A stretch of 13,942 bases of DNA, taken from contig MSXM01000044.1 of NCBI GenBank assembly GCA_002083565.1, positions 1-13,942 on the forward strand. Reading direction: 5' to 3'. The stretch comes from Nitrospira sp. ST-bin4 (GTDB lineage Bacteria > Nitrospirota > Nitrospiria > Nitrospirales > Nitrospiraceae). The notes beneath the pieces are model-generated. The model ran no database searches. It was not told the DNA's origin and saw nothing but the letters and a program-made list of their open reading frames with translations. This document shows positions 5,479-12,254 of the stretch, piece after piece; positions within the stretch are counted from its first letter, which is position 1, and each line of letters begins with the position of its first letter. The position numbers and the translations under genes were made by a program.

Positions 5479-6643
5479 CGCCACGGTTTCCCCTTTAGTT
5501 CTCGGCGCCATTCGTCAGCTCCTTGAGAAAAAGGGGCTTCCACAATCACGGCTTGCGCAGGTCGTGAGTGATCTCTCACGCCTGTTCACGAAGGAGCGCC
5601 GAGACCTGAGCCGTTCTTATCTTGAAGACCCGACAGCGGCCATGGCATATCTCAACTATTTCGTGCCGGTCAATCTAGCGAAGATTCAGGCCTTGCTCGA
5701 TGAGATGCCGAGAGAGCAAGCGCAAGAACGATTCTCGGTGTTGGACCTGGGCTCCGGGCCCGGCACCGGATCGTTGGCCGTGCTCGACTGGTGGCATCAC
5801 CAAAAGCATGTCGGCGAGTTGAACGTCGTCGCCGTCGACAGCTCACCAGCTGCGCTTGTACAAGCGAATCAGCTGTGGATCGGATACTCTCATTTGGCCG
5901 GTCTCACGACGGCAGGTTTCCAGCGCCACGAAGGAAATCTCGAACAGGCTGCCTGGTTGACGCAGGTCCGCCCCTGTGCTCCATTCGATATCATTATCCT
6001 GGCCAATAGCCTAAACGAGCTCTATGTGGGAGCGAACGATCCCATTGCTGCTCGGACCAATTTCGTGGCGGAAGTGCTGGCGCTGCTCGCCCCATCCGGC
6101 ACGATGATGATTCTGGAACCGGCTTTGCGGGAGACCTCACGGGCGTTGCATCACGTACGTGATCGGTTGCTTAAGGAGAAACGATGTACCGTCTTTAGTC
6201 CATGCCTGCATGAAAGCAGGTGCCCGGCTTTAGTGAACCCCTACGATTGGTGCCATGAAGAACGGGCCTGGGACCCGCCGGCAGTGATTCGGCAGATTGA
6301 TGATGAGGTCGGTTTTATTAAAGACGCGTTGAAGTTTTCCTATCTGTTGTTACGCAAAGACGGCAGGACGATTGTTGAGCGGAGACCGGATGTGTATCGG
6401 GTCGTCAGTGAACTACGTGAGATGAAGGGGGAGAAGCGGGCCTGGTTGTGCAATGAACAGGGCCGGCATGAAGTGGGACGGCAGGATCGGCTCGCCTCTC
6501 CTCAGAATAAAGCCTTCGATGCCTGGCATCGCGGCGCGATAGTGCAGATTGAGCGGATCGTCAGAAAAGAAAAAGGCGGCAAAGTGTCGGCGTTGGGAAG
6601 AATTGAGCAGGAAGCAGCAGTCAAGATAGTCCATCCGGCATGA
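5465..6643 (+). CDS. Rsm22/METTL17-family SAM-dependent methyltransferase-like protein
   Basis: A 392-residue cytoplasmic protein with a Rossmann-type methyltransferase core. SAM motif I is LDLGSGPG at 93-100, the motif II acid is in VVAVDSS near 121-127, and the post-core LANSLNELY is at 179-187. Four cysteines follow, C241, C247, C253 and C263, in the FSPCLHESRCP...DWCHEERAW pattern of the Rsm22 family. In mitochondrial members (METTL17) such cysteines bind an Fe-S cluster and the protein acts in small ribosomal subunit assembly. A role on the 30S subunit is likely but unproven here. The ATG at 5465 sits six bases after a -10 box, so the message is probably leaderless. It is alone on this strand, facing the reverse-strand gene at 6789. 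Confidence 0.82.
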   Translation: MQRHNATVSPLVLGAIRQLLEKKGLPQSRLAQVVSDLSRLFTKERRDLSRSYLEDPTAAMAYLNYFVPVNLAKIQALLDEMPREQAQERFSVLDLGSGPGTGSLAVLDWWHHQKHVGELNVVAVDSSPAALVQANQLWIGYSHLAGLTTAGFQRHEGNLEQAAWLTQVRPCAPFDIIILANSLNELYVGANDPIAARTNFVAEVLALLAPSGTMMILEPALRETSRALHHVRDRLLKEKRCTVFSPCLHESRCPALVNPYDWCHEERAWDPPAVIRQIDDEVGFIKDALKFSYLLLRKDGRTIVERRPDVYRVVSELREMKGEKRAWLCNEQGRHEVGRQDRLASPQNKAFDAWHRGAIVQIERIVRKEKGGKVSALGRIEQEAAVKIVHPA

Positions 6644-6788
6644 ATGCCCGAGAGGCTCCGGTGAGATGGCGCGCAGCAGGTGATCCGTCACAGATCGCTG
6701 AGGTAGCCATGAGTCGCCGATCGGTTTTGCATTTTGGAACGAGGAGCGGGGGTATTAGGCGAGGCTGTTAGGATTCACGACGGGGGCG

Positions 6789-6971
6789 TTAGTCCGCTTC
6801 TGGTTCGGAGCTGCCGTGCTGGTGGGAGACTTTGTCTTCCTCGAATAGCTCGGCCATTTCCTCGGCGATCATGTCGCGATCGTCCGGGACGGAGATGATG
6901 GTGAGCTCTTTTCTCACCTTGGGTTTCTCTGCTGGCGGCGTTTGATCGGGCTGTTTTGGTGTGTCAGTCAT
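6789..6971 (-). CDS. Small acidic hypothetical protein
   Basis: A 60-residue protein I do not recognise. The first 20 residues are Pro/Lys/Gln-rich and probably disordered; the rest (IISVPDDRDMIAEEMAELFEE and onward) is strongly acidic with one predicted helix. There is no cysteine, signal or membrane segment. Support for it being real comes from its start region: TATACT at 6978-6983 on the reverse strand is six bases before the ATG at 6971, the same leaderless arrangement as its neighbours. A GTG five codons upstream at 6986 is also in frame, but it overlaps the -10 box. It lies 38 bases downstream of the zinc-ribbon gene on the same strand. Confidence 0.55.
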   Translation of the reverse strand: MTDTPKQPDQTPPAEKPKVRKELTIISVPDDRDMIAEEMAELFEEDKVSHQHGSSEPEAD

Positions 6972-6977
6972 GATGTC

Positions 6978-6983
6978 AGTATA
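6978..6983 (-). promoter_or_regulatory. -10 box of the 60-aa hypothetical gene, leaderless layout
   Basis: TATACT on the reverse strand lies six bases before the ATG. A matching -35 is weak: GGCAAA at 7001-7006 with a 17-base spacer. The box lies in the short gap after the zinc-ribbon gene, so this gene may have both its own start and read-through. Confidence 0.4.
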
Positions 6984-7009
6984 CACTGGTAATGTTGGAG
7001 TTTGCCGAG

Positions 7010-7369
7010 TTATTCAAAGGCTTCCAGCGATGATTTTTCCGGGAACTGCCGCTTGCAGGCCTGGCACGTCACGAAATAATAGGCGTCTCGTACGGACATC
7101 GTGGCTCGGAAATCCAGGCTTACCCCCCGATGGTCACAGGCGGTGCAGGAAATCTCTTTCAATCGATAGGGCACGTCAGGCTGTGTGCGCAGATAGAACT
7201 CCATGTCGGCATGAACAGGAAAAGTGTAGTAGCATTTCTTACAGATGCCTCGCCATTCCCCGTCCGTCCCCTTGACTCGTTCATCGATCCCGAAGCTGGA
7301 CTCTTTGCAAATGGCGCAGGGTACCGTGCCGAGTCTCCGCTCCACTTCTTGCTGACTGATCGTGACCAT
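7010..7369 (-). CDS. Double zinc-ribbon protein of unknown function
   Basis: A 119-residue protein with four CX2C pairs: C18/C21, C43/C46, C75/C78 and C102/C105. They are evenly spaced (22, 29 and 24 bases-equivalent residues between pairs), so it probably folds as two zinc ribbons in tandem. It has no signal peptide or membrane segment. Such proteins often bind nucleic acid or other proteins, but I recognise no specific family. I begin it at the ATG at 7369: a -10 TATACT lies nine bases upstream, and the 13 codons before it, which open at 7408, overlap that promoter. It is divergent from the phosphatase gene, with 92 bases between the starts, and is followed on the same strand by the 60-residue gene. 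Confidence 0.75.
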   Translation of the reverse strand: MVTISQQEVERRLGTVPCAICKESSFGIDERVKGTDGEWRGICKKCYYTFPVHADMEFYLRTQPDVPYRLKEISCTACDHRGVSLDFRATMSVRDAYYFVTCQACKRQFPEKSSLEAFE

Positions 7370-7378
7370 ATTGATGCA

Positions 7379-7408
7379 AGTATAGCGGGCGGAGAAATGG
7401 AATCGCAA
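7379..7408 (-). promoter_or_regulatory. Promoter of the zinc-ribbon gene, leaderless layout
   Basis: On the reverse strand TTGCGA (7403-7408), an 18-base spacer and TATACT (7379-7384) precede the ATG at 7369 by nine bases. There is no Shine-Dalgarno sequence in the gap, so the transcript probably starts within a couple of bases of the ATG. Confidence 0.5.
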
Positions 7409-7425
7409 CAGCGCTGGGGAATGCC

Positions 7426-7453
7426 TTGACGCCTGTTGGTATGTCGGTATACT
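7426..7453 (+). promoter_or_regulatory. Promoter of the phosphatase gene, leaderless layout
   Basis: TTGACG (7426-7431), a 16-base spacer and TATACT (7448-7453) lie eight bases before the ATG at 7462. This is the best match to consensus among the five leaderless-type promoters. Confidence 0.6.
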
Positions 7454-7461
7454 GACGCCCG

Positions 7462-7872
7462 ATGCACCAGATCACCGATCGATTGTTTGTCGGCAATATC
7501 TACGACTCCGCGCAGCCTCCGGCGCAGATTAGCGCGTTGTTGCTGGTGGCCGAAGAGTATCAGCTTGAAGCGCCGAGTTGGCTGATTGCCGGCAGGATAC
7601 CCTTCAAAGATTTTGGCGAAGCCGATCCGAACGTGTTGGCTGATGCCGTCGGTTGGGTTGAACGGCACATCGCAGACCATCGGGTCATGGTCTGTTGCCG
7701 AGCCGGGATGGGCCGATCTGTGTCCGTGGCCATGGCCTATCTGTGTTGCGTTGAAGGGATGGCCTATGCCGATGTGCTGAAGCTGGTGTTGGCCCAACGC
7801 CCTGGCGCTTTGCCGCTTCCCAAGCTCGAATCTGGTATCGAACAGGTTCGCCTGCTGCGTCAGAGTGTTTGA
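7462..7872 (+). CDS. Dual-specificity-type protein phosphatase
   Basis: A 136-residue single-domain phosphatase of the Cys-dependent DSP/PTP superfamily. The P-loop CX5R is C79-RAGMG-R85, followed by Ser86. The residue before the nucleophile, usually His, is Cys78. The likely general acid is D50 in PFKDFGEAD. The N-terminus ITDRLFVGNIYDS matches the start of small DSPs. It is cytosolic, and its substrate (phospho-Tyr, phospho-Ser/Thr or a small molecule) cannot be read from sequence. The ATG follows a -10 box by eight bases with no ribosome site, so the message is probably leaderless. The mutM gene begins 120 bases after its stop; a weak ATTGGT/ACCAAT hairpin lies in that gap. Confidence 0.8.
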   Translation: MHQITDRLFVGNIYDSAQPPAQISALLLVAEEYQLEAPSWLIAGRIPFKDFGEADPNVLADAVGWVERHIADHRVMVCCRAGMGRSVSVAMAYLCCVEGMAYADVLKLVLAQRPGALPLPKLESGIEQVRLLRQSV

Positions 7873-7992
7873 TTGCATTGGTATCTGCAGCAACACCAAT
7901 TTCGTTTCCAAGCTCCTCACGATCCTTTCTTTCAAGCGTTGCCTTTCCAATGATCTCCGTGGCTTAATCGGTCACCATGAGGAGTGATCGAT

Positions 7993-8832
7993 ATGCCGGA
8001 ACTGCCTGAGGCCGAGGTCGTTGCCGGTCAGATTCGTACTGCGCTTATCGGCGCCCGATTGACTGATTGTTGGGTGGGCCGGAAGGATATTGTCCGGGAG
8101 GGGCTCACATCGCGTTCGTGGTACACAGGGGCCGTTGTGCAGCAAGTTCAGCGGCACGGAAAGAGCGTGGCCATTCAGTTCGTCAAGGATCAGGCTGTGC
8201 GCTATGTTGTCGCCGAATTGGGCATGACGGGCCTGTTGTTGTTTGCGTCGGTGCAGATCAAACATCCACAGCACGTGCATGTGCGCATGACATTTTCCGG
8301 TGGCCGGGAACCGGAGGTGCGGTACTGGAATCCACGACGATTTGGGAGACTGTCTCTGCTGGACCAGGAGGGGCTTGACCGATATGTCGCCCGCCGGTTC
8401 GGCTGTGATCCCTTGACGGTCTCGTTGGAAGACTTTTATCGACTCATCAAGAGTCGGCGGGGCCGGTTGAAACCACTGCTCATGCACCAGCAGGCTGTTG
8501 CCGGGATCGGGAACATCTATGCGAATGAGATTCTCTTTCGCGCAGGATTGCATCCCAATGTCCCAGCTGATCGTCTTTCGGCCGCCAGAGTTGAAAGGCT
8601 TTTCCTTGTAACTCGAGAGGTGCTTCACAGCGCGATTGCCTGCGGCGGTTCGAGCGTGCGGGATTTTTTTGCCCCGGATGGAACAGAAGGGCGATACAAA
8701 CAGTGCCATGTCGTGTATGGAAAGGAGGAGCAACTTTGTCCAAACTCATGCGGCCGGCGTATTCGTCGTGTGAGCGACGAACGCAGTTCCTTTTTCTGTC
8801 CACATTGTCAGAATCCGAGGAAGTGGAAATAA
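7993..8832 (+). CDS. mutM: Formamidopyrimidine-DNA glycosylase (Fpg/MutM)
   Basis: A 279-residue bifunctional base-excision repair enzyme that removes oxidised purines such as 8-oxoguanine and cuts at the abasic site. The N-terminus is MPELPEAE, giving the catalytic Pro after Met removal and E3. The conserved Lys is K57 in RHGKS. The lesion-probing residues are M78 (LGMTG), R116 and F117 (NPRRFG), and the helix-two-turn-helix core is GIGNIYANEILFRAGLHP. The C-terminal zinc finger uses C249, C253, C269 and C272. The first pair is CX3C, one residue longer than the usual CX2C, and the usual Arg-Thr of the finger is Arg-Ser. I start at 7993 because MPELPE must be N-terminal and GAGGAG lies eight bases upstream. 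Length is slightly above the usual of about 270. Confidence 0.95.
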   Translation: MPELPEAEVVAGQIRTALIGARLTDCWVGRKDIVREGLTSRSWYTGAVVQQVQRHGKSVAIQFVKDQAVRYVVAELGMTGLLLFASVQIKHPQHVHVRMTFSGGREPEVRYWNPRRFGRLSLLDQEGLDRYVARRFGCDPLTVSLEDFYRLIKSRRGRLKPLLMHQQAVAGIGNIYANEILFRAGLHPNVPADRLSAARVERLFLVTREVLHSAIACGGSSVRDFFAPDGTEGRYKQCHVVYGKEEQLCPNSCGRRIRRVSDERSSFFCPHCQNPRKWK

Positions 8833-8957
8833 CTTCCGGCTCAGCACGGGATCGAACAGACCAAAGATGCAAGATTACAATCACTTATGCGCATTGATTC
8901 AAAGGCGGAGAATTCGGTAGGCCTTTTGATCTGTTTTGTCTTAGTTCCTCTGGCGTC

Positions 8958-8986
8958 TTGAGTCATGGGAATGATTTCGCTACAAT
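8958..8986 (+). promoter_or_regulatory. Promoter of the aclB-aclA-acn unit
   Basis: TTGAGT (8958-8963), a 17-base spacer and TACAAT (8981-8986) give a good sigma-70-type promoter. Transcription would start near 8993, leaving a leader of about 39 bases with a normal AAGGAG (9020-9025). A small hairpin CTGCT/AGCAG (8988-8992, 9001-9005) lies at the transcript start. Confidence 0.6.
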
Positions 8987-9031
8987 CCTGCTCCCCTTGC
9001 AGCAGCGTTCACACTTTTGAAGGAGCGAGTC

Positions 9032-10231
9032 ATGGCTAAGGTGTTGGAAGGTCCCGGAATGGGGCTGATGAAAAAGTGGGGCATCCACGTTCCCAATTAT
9101 GTCGTTGTCACCTCCGCAGATGAACTCACCAAACTTGGGCAGGCCAACGAGTGGTTGAAGCAGTCCAAGCTTGTGGCGAAAGCGCACGAAGCGTTGGGTT
9201 CGCGATTCAAGCTCGGACTGGTCAAGGTCGGGTTGGATCTGAACGGTGCGATTGCCGCGACGAAGGAGATGATCGGCCGCCAGGTCGGCAGTATTACGGT
9301 GACGCAAGTCATCATCTCCGAAATGATCGCCCACAAAGAAGAATATTATTGTGCGGTGAAATCCACCCGCGAGGGCAGTGAAATCCTTGTTGCCAATTGC
9401 GGCGGGATCGAAGTGGAGTCGAATTGGGATCGGGTCAAGCGATTGACGCTGGAGATCGGGCAGCAGCCGTCGCCTGAAACCCTGGAAAAGGTAGTGAAGG
9501 AGGCGGGCTTTACCGGGCCGCTCGCCAAGAAGATGACGGACTTTGCCGGCAAGATGTTCACCTGTTTTGACAGCGAGGATGCGCAGTATCTCGAGGTGAA
9601 CCCGGTCGTCGCCCGCGAGAGCGACGGCGAATTGGTCGCCCTTGATGCCGTGACGTTGCTTGACGGCGACGCCAAGTTTCGCCACCCGGACTGGAATTTC
9701 CAGTTTGCCGCGGAGTTCGGCCGGGCCTACTCGAAAAACGAAATGGAAGTAATGGCAGTCGATTCCAAGATCAAGGGGTCGGTCAAGTTCATCGAAATCC
9801 CGGGCGGCGATACGGCCATGCTTCCGGCCGGCGGCGGGGCAAGCGTATATTATTCTGACGCCGTGGTCGCGCGCGGCGGCAAGTTAGCGAATTATGCCGA
9901 GTATTCCGGCGATCCGCCTGATTGGGCCGTCGAGGTCCTCACTGAAAAAGTCTGCTCCTTGCCCGGCATCAAGAACATCATCGTCGGCGGCGCCATCGCC
10001 AATTTTACGGATGTGAAGAAGACCTTCGGCGGCATCATCAACGGGTTCCGCAAGGCCAAGGCCGACGGCAAGATGAAGGATGTGAAAATCTGGGTGCGCC
10101 GCGGCGGTCCTCGTGAGAAGGAAGGGCTCGATGCGATGCGCGCCTTGAAGGACGAGGGCTTCGATATCAACGTCTTCGACCGCAACACGCCGCTGACGGA
10201 TATTGTCGATAAAGCGCTTCAAAAACAGTAA
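9032..10231 (+). CDS. aclB: ATP-citrate lyase, beta subunit (AclB)
   Basis: A 399-residue cytoplasmic protein matching the N-terminal half of animal ATP-citrate lyase and Chlorobium-type AclB. With AclA it cleaves citrate, using ATP and CoA, to acetyl-CoA and oxaloacetate, the key reaction of the reductive TCA cycle. The ATP-grasp part covers about residues 1-245, with YLEVNPVV at 186-193. The citrate-binding part follows, with GGGASVYYSD at 267-276, ANYAEYSGDPP at 286-296 and VRRGGPREKEGL at 355-366. I start at the ATG at 9032, with AAGGAG six bases upstream; an in-frame TTG at 9017 would place that ribosome site inside the gene. It is separated from aclA by 90 bases holding a phased dyad repeat. 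Confidence 0.95.
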   Translation: MAKVLEGPGMGLMKKWGIHVPNYVVVTSADELTKLGQANEWLKQSKLVAKAHEALGSRFKLGLVKVGLDLNGAIAATKEMIGRQVGSITVTQVIISEMIAHKEEYYCAVKSTREGSEILVANCGGIEVESNWDRVKRLTLEIGQQPSPETLEKVVKEAGFTGPLAKKMTDFAGKMFTCFDSEDAQYLEVNPVVARESDGELVALDAVTLLDGDAKFRHPDWNFQFAAEFGRAYSKNEMEVMAVDSKIKGSVKFIEIPGGDTAMLPAGGGASVYYSDAVVARGGKLANYAEYSGDPPDWAVEVLTEKVCSLPGIKNIIVGGAIANFTDVKKTFGGIINGFRKAKADGKMKDVKIWVRRGGPREKEGLDAMRALKDEGFDINVFDRNTPLTDIVDKALQKQ

Positions 10232-10240
10232 CGAGCACTC

Positions 10241-10303
10241 GGGACTAGGGACTGAGTGAGAGGGGCTTCTCTCGGCCCGTAGTTCTCAGCGCTCAGTCCT
10301 GAA
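10241..10303. repeat. Heptamer-phased hairpin element between aclB and aclA
   Basis: Read in steps of seven from 10241, the units GGGACTA and GGGACTG are followed later, in the same phase, by TTCTCAG (10283) and CGCTCAG (10290). The outer arms GGACTGAG (10249-10256) and CTCAGTCC (10292-10299) are perfectly complementary, and GAGAG (10258-10262) pairs with CTCTC (10269-10273) inside them. No T run follows, so it is not a standard terminator. It could stabilise or process the message between the two subunits. Function is unknown. Confidence 0.55.
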
Positions 10304-10321
10304 GGGAAAGAGGAGATTCCG

Positions 10322-12142
10322 ATGAGTATTTTGGCCACTAAAGACACCCGCGTTGTGATTCAGGGCGGGCAGGCCGGTGTCAATGCCGCGCGCCGCATGG
10401 CGGAATTCTGCTACCTGATCAAGCGTCCACTTAACGTCGAAGCGTTCGTCTATCCGCCCGATGCAGGCAAGACCAACGAGGTTCCCTACGGCAGCGGGCT
10501 GATCGCCATACCTATTTATAAGACCATTGCCGAGGCCACAAAGAATCATCCGGCCATCAATACCAGTCTTGTCTATATCGGCGCAGACCGAGCGATGAAG
10601 GGCGGGATGGAGGCCCTCGACGATTCCCACATTAAGGTAGTGTCAATGATCACCGAGGGTGTGCCGGAAAAGGACGCCAAGATCCTCGGCGCCCATGCGC
10701 GCAAACTCGGCAAAGTCTTCAACGGCCCGTCGTCCATCGGCATCGTGTCCGCCGGCGCGTGCCGGCTGGGTGTGATCGGCGGCGCATTCGACAACCTGGT
10801 TCTCTCCAAGCTCTATCGGGAAGGTTCCTTTGGTGTCATTACGAAATCCGGCGGTCTCTCCAACGAGATCATCTGGATCTGCTCGCAGTTCGCCGACGGG
10901 ATCACGACGGCGATCGGCATCGGCGGCGATGCCTTTCCCGGCACCGATTATGTCAGCTACCTCGAAATGTTCGAGAACGATCCGCAGACGAAGGCGGTGG
11001 TCATCGTCGGCGAAATGGGCGGCGATCTCGAAGAGCGTGCCGCGGAGTGGTACGGCGCCAAGAAACGGCGGGTCAAGTTGATGGCTGTCGTCTCCGGTTT
11101 CTGTCAGGAGAGTTTGCCGAAGGGGATGAAGTTCGGCCATGCAGGCGCGAAGGAAGGCATGAAGGGTGAAGGCTCGGCCCGCGCGAAGTCGGATGCCCTC
11201 AAGAAGTCCGGCGCCATTGTGCCGGCGACGTTCGGCGCGTTGGGCCCCGCGATCAAGGAAGCCTATCAAGAGATGTTGAAGTCCGGCCTGGTAAAAGAGC
11301 CGGTGGAGCCGGTGTCGCTGCCGAAGTTGCCGAAGACGGTTGAAGAAGCGATGAAGGCCGATGAGGTCATGGTCGCGCCGCTGATTCGCACCACCATCAG
11401 CGACGACCGTGGCGACGAGCCCTGTTACGACGGATACCCGGCTTCCGAGCTTATCAATAAAGGCTATGAGATTCCCCATGTGGTGGGACTGCTGTGGGAC
11501 AAGCGGCTGATCTCCAAACAGGAAGCGGAAATCATCAAGCGCATTATGATGCTCTCCGCCGACCATGGTCCTTGCGTCAGCGGAGCGTTGGGGACGATCA
11601 TCGCAGCCTGCGCCGGAATTGGCATGTCTCAATCGGTCGCAGCAGGACTGATTATGATCGGCCCTCGTTTCGGCGGCGCTGTTACTGATGCCGGGCGGTT
11701 CTTCAAGTATGCCGTAGACAATAAGCTGTCGGTGGACGACTTCTTAGTCTATATGAAGAAGAATCACGGGCCGGTGCCCGGTATCGGCCATCGGGTCAAG
11801 AGTTTACGCAACCCGGATAAGCGGGTGAAGGAACTTGTGGGCTACGTGAAGAGCTTGAATATGAAAACGCCCTGCCTCGACTTCGCGCTGCAAGTCGAGC
11901 AGGTGACGGCGGCGAAAAAAGATAATCTGATCCTGAACGTGGACGGCACGATGGCCGCCGTGCTGGTGGATCTCGGTTTCCCGGTGGATAGTTTGAACGG
12001 GTTCTTCATCCTGTCGCGCACGATCGGATTGATCGGCCACTGGGTCGATCAGAAGCGCCAGGAGAGCCGCCTGATCCGGTTGTTCGATTACTTGGTCAAT
12101 TACGCGGCACCCAAAAGGCGGGAGGTTCCGCCGTTAAAATAG
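10322..12142 (+). CDS. aclA: ATP-citrate lyase, alpha subunit (AclA)
   Basis: A 606-residue protein matching the C-terminal half of animal ATP-citrate lyase. The first part, to about residue 330, is succinyl-CoA-synthetase-like; it contains the phosphorylated catalytic His as H273 in KFGHAGAKEG. The second part, from about 350, is the citrate-synthase-like domain, with SADHGPCVSGA near 412, GPRFGGAVTDA near 447, GIGHRVKSLRNPDKRV from 487 and LNVDG further on, ending near IGHWVDQKRQESRLIR. All key residues are present and the length fits Chlorobium and Nitrospira AclA. AGGAG lies six bases before the ATG. Followed by aconitase after 112 bases that carry a second phased repeat. Confidence 0.95.
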   Translation: MSILATKDTRVVIQGGQAGVNAARRMAEFCYLIKRPLNVEAFVYPPDAGKTNEVPYGSGLIAIPIYKTIAEATKNHPAINTSLVYIGADRAMKGGMEALDDSHIKVVSMITEGVPEKDAKILGAHARKLGKVFNGPSSIGIVSAGACRLGVIGGAFDNLVLSKLYREGSFGVITKSGGLSNEIIWICSQFADGITTAIGIGGDAFPGTDYVSYLEMFENDPQTKAVVIVGEMGGDLEERAAEWYGAKKRRVKLMAVVSGFCQESLPKGMKFGHAGAKEGMKGEGSARAKSDALKKSGAIVPATFGALGPAIKEAYQEMLKSGLVKEPVEPVSLPKLPKTVEEAMKADEVMVAPLIRTTISDDRGDEPCYDGYPASELINKGYEIPHVVGLLWDKRLISKQEAEIIKRIMMLSADHGPCVSGALGTIIAACAGIGMSQSVAAGLIMIGPRFGGAVTDAGRFFKYAVDNKLSVDDFLVYMKKNHGPVPGIGHRVKSLRNPDKRVKELVGYVKSLNMKTPCLDFALQVEQVTAAKKDNLILNVDGTMAAVLVDLGFPVDSLNGFFILSRTIGLIGHWVDQKRQESRLIRLFDYLVNYAAPKRREVPPLK

Positions 12143-12170
12143 CGGCGGGAAGTGCTGCTGCTGAAATGAT

Positions 12171-12233
12171 GTGAAGCGTGAAGCGCAGGAAAGTCTGCGA
12201 GATACGCTTCACGAGATACGAACGACGATCAAC
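12171..12233. repeat. Heptamer-phased dyad element between aclA and aconitase
   Basis: Steps of seven from 12171 give GTGAAGC twice, two diverged units, then GAGATAC, GCTTCAC, GAGATAC, GAACGAC and GATCAAC. GTGAAGCGT (12171-12179) is the exact reverse complement of ACGCTTCAC (12204-12212), with CGCAG (12184-12188) and CTGCG (12195-12199) pairing inside. The element is non-coding and lies wholly in the spacer. It resembles in style the spacer between aclB and aclA but not in sequence. Confidence 0.6.
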
Positions 12234-12254
12234 GTAAGAAGACGGAGAACAATC

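Noticed and set aside
7873..7978. Possible terminator after the phosphatase gene
   Set aside because: Only a six-base stem (ATTGGT/ACCAAT) with a long loop and no real T run; too weak to call as a feature.
5178..8832. Possible genomic island splitting the reductive TCA genes
   Set aside because: No integrase, transposase, tRNA or flanking direct repeat is visible, and mutM and Rsm22-like genes are ordinary chromosomal genes.
10643..11632. Reverse-strand open frame of 329 codons opposite aclA
   Set aside because: Same reason: antisense to a conserved gene with all key residues present, no family motif, Arg/His-rich.
12171..12233. Possible CRISPR array
   Set aside because: The units are seven bases with no spacers and no cas gene nearby.
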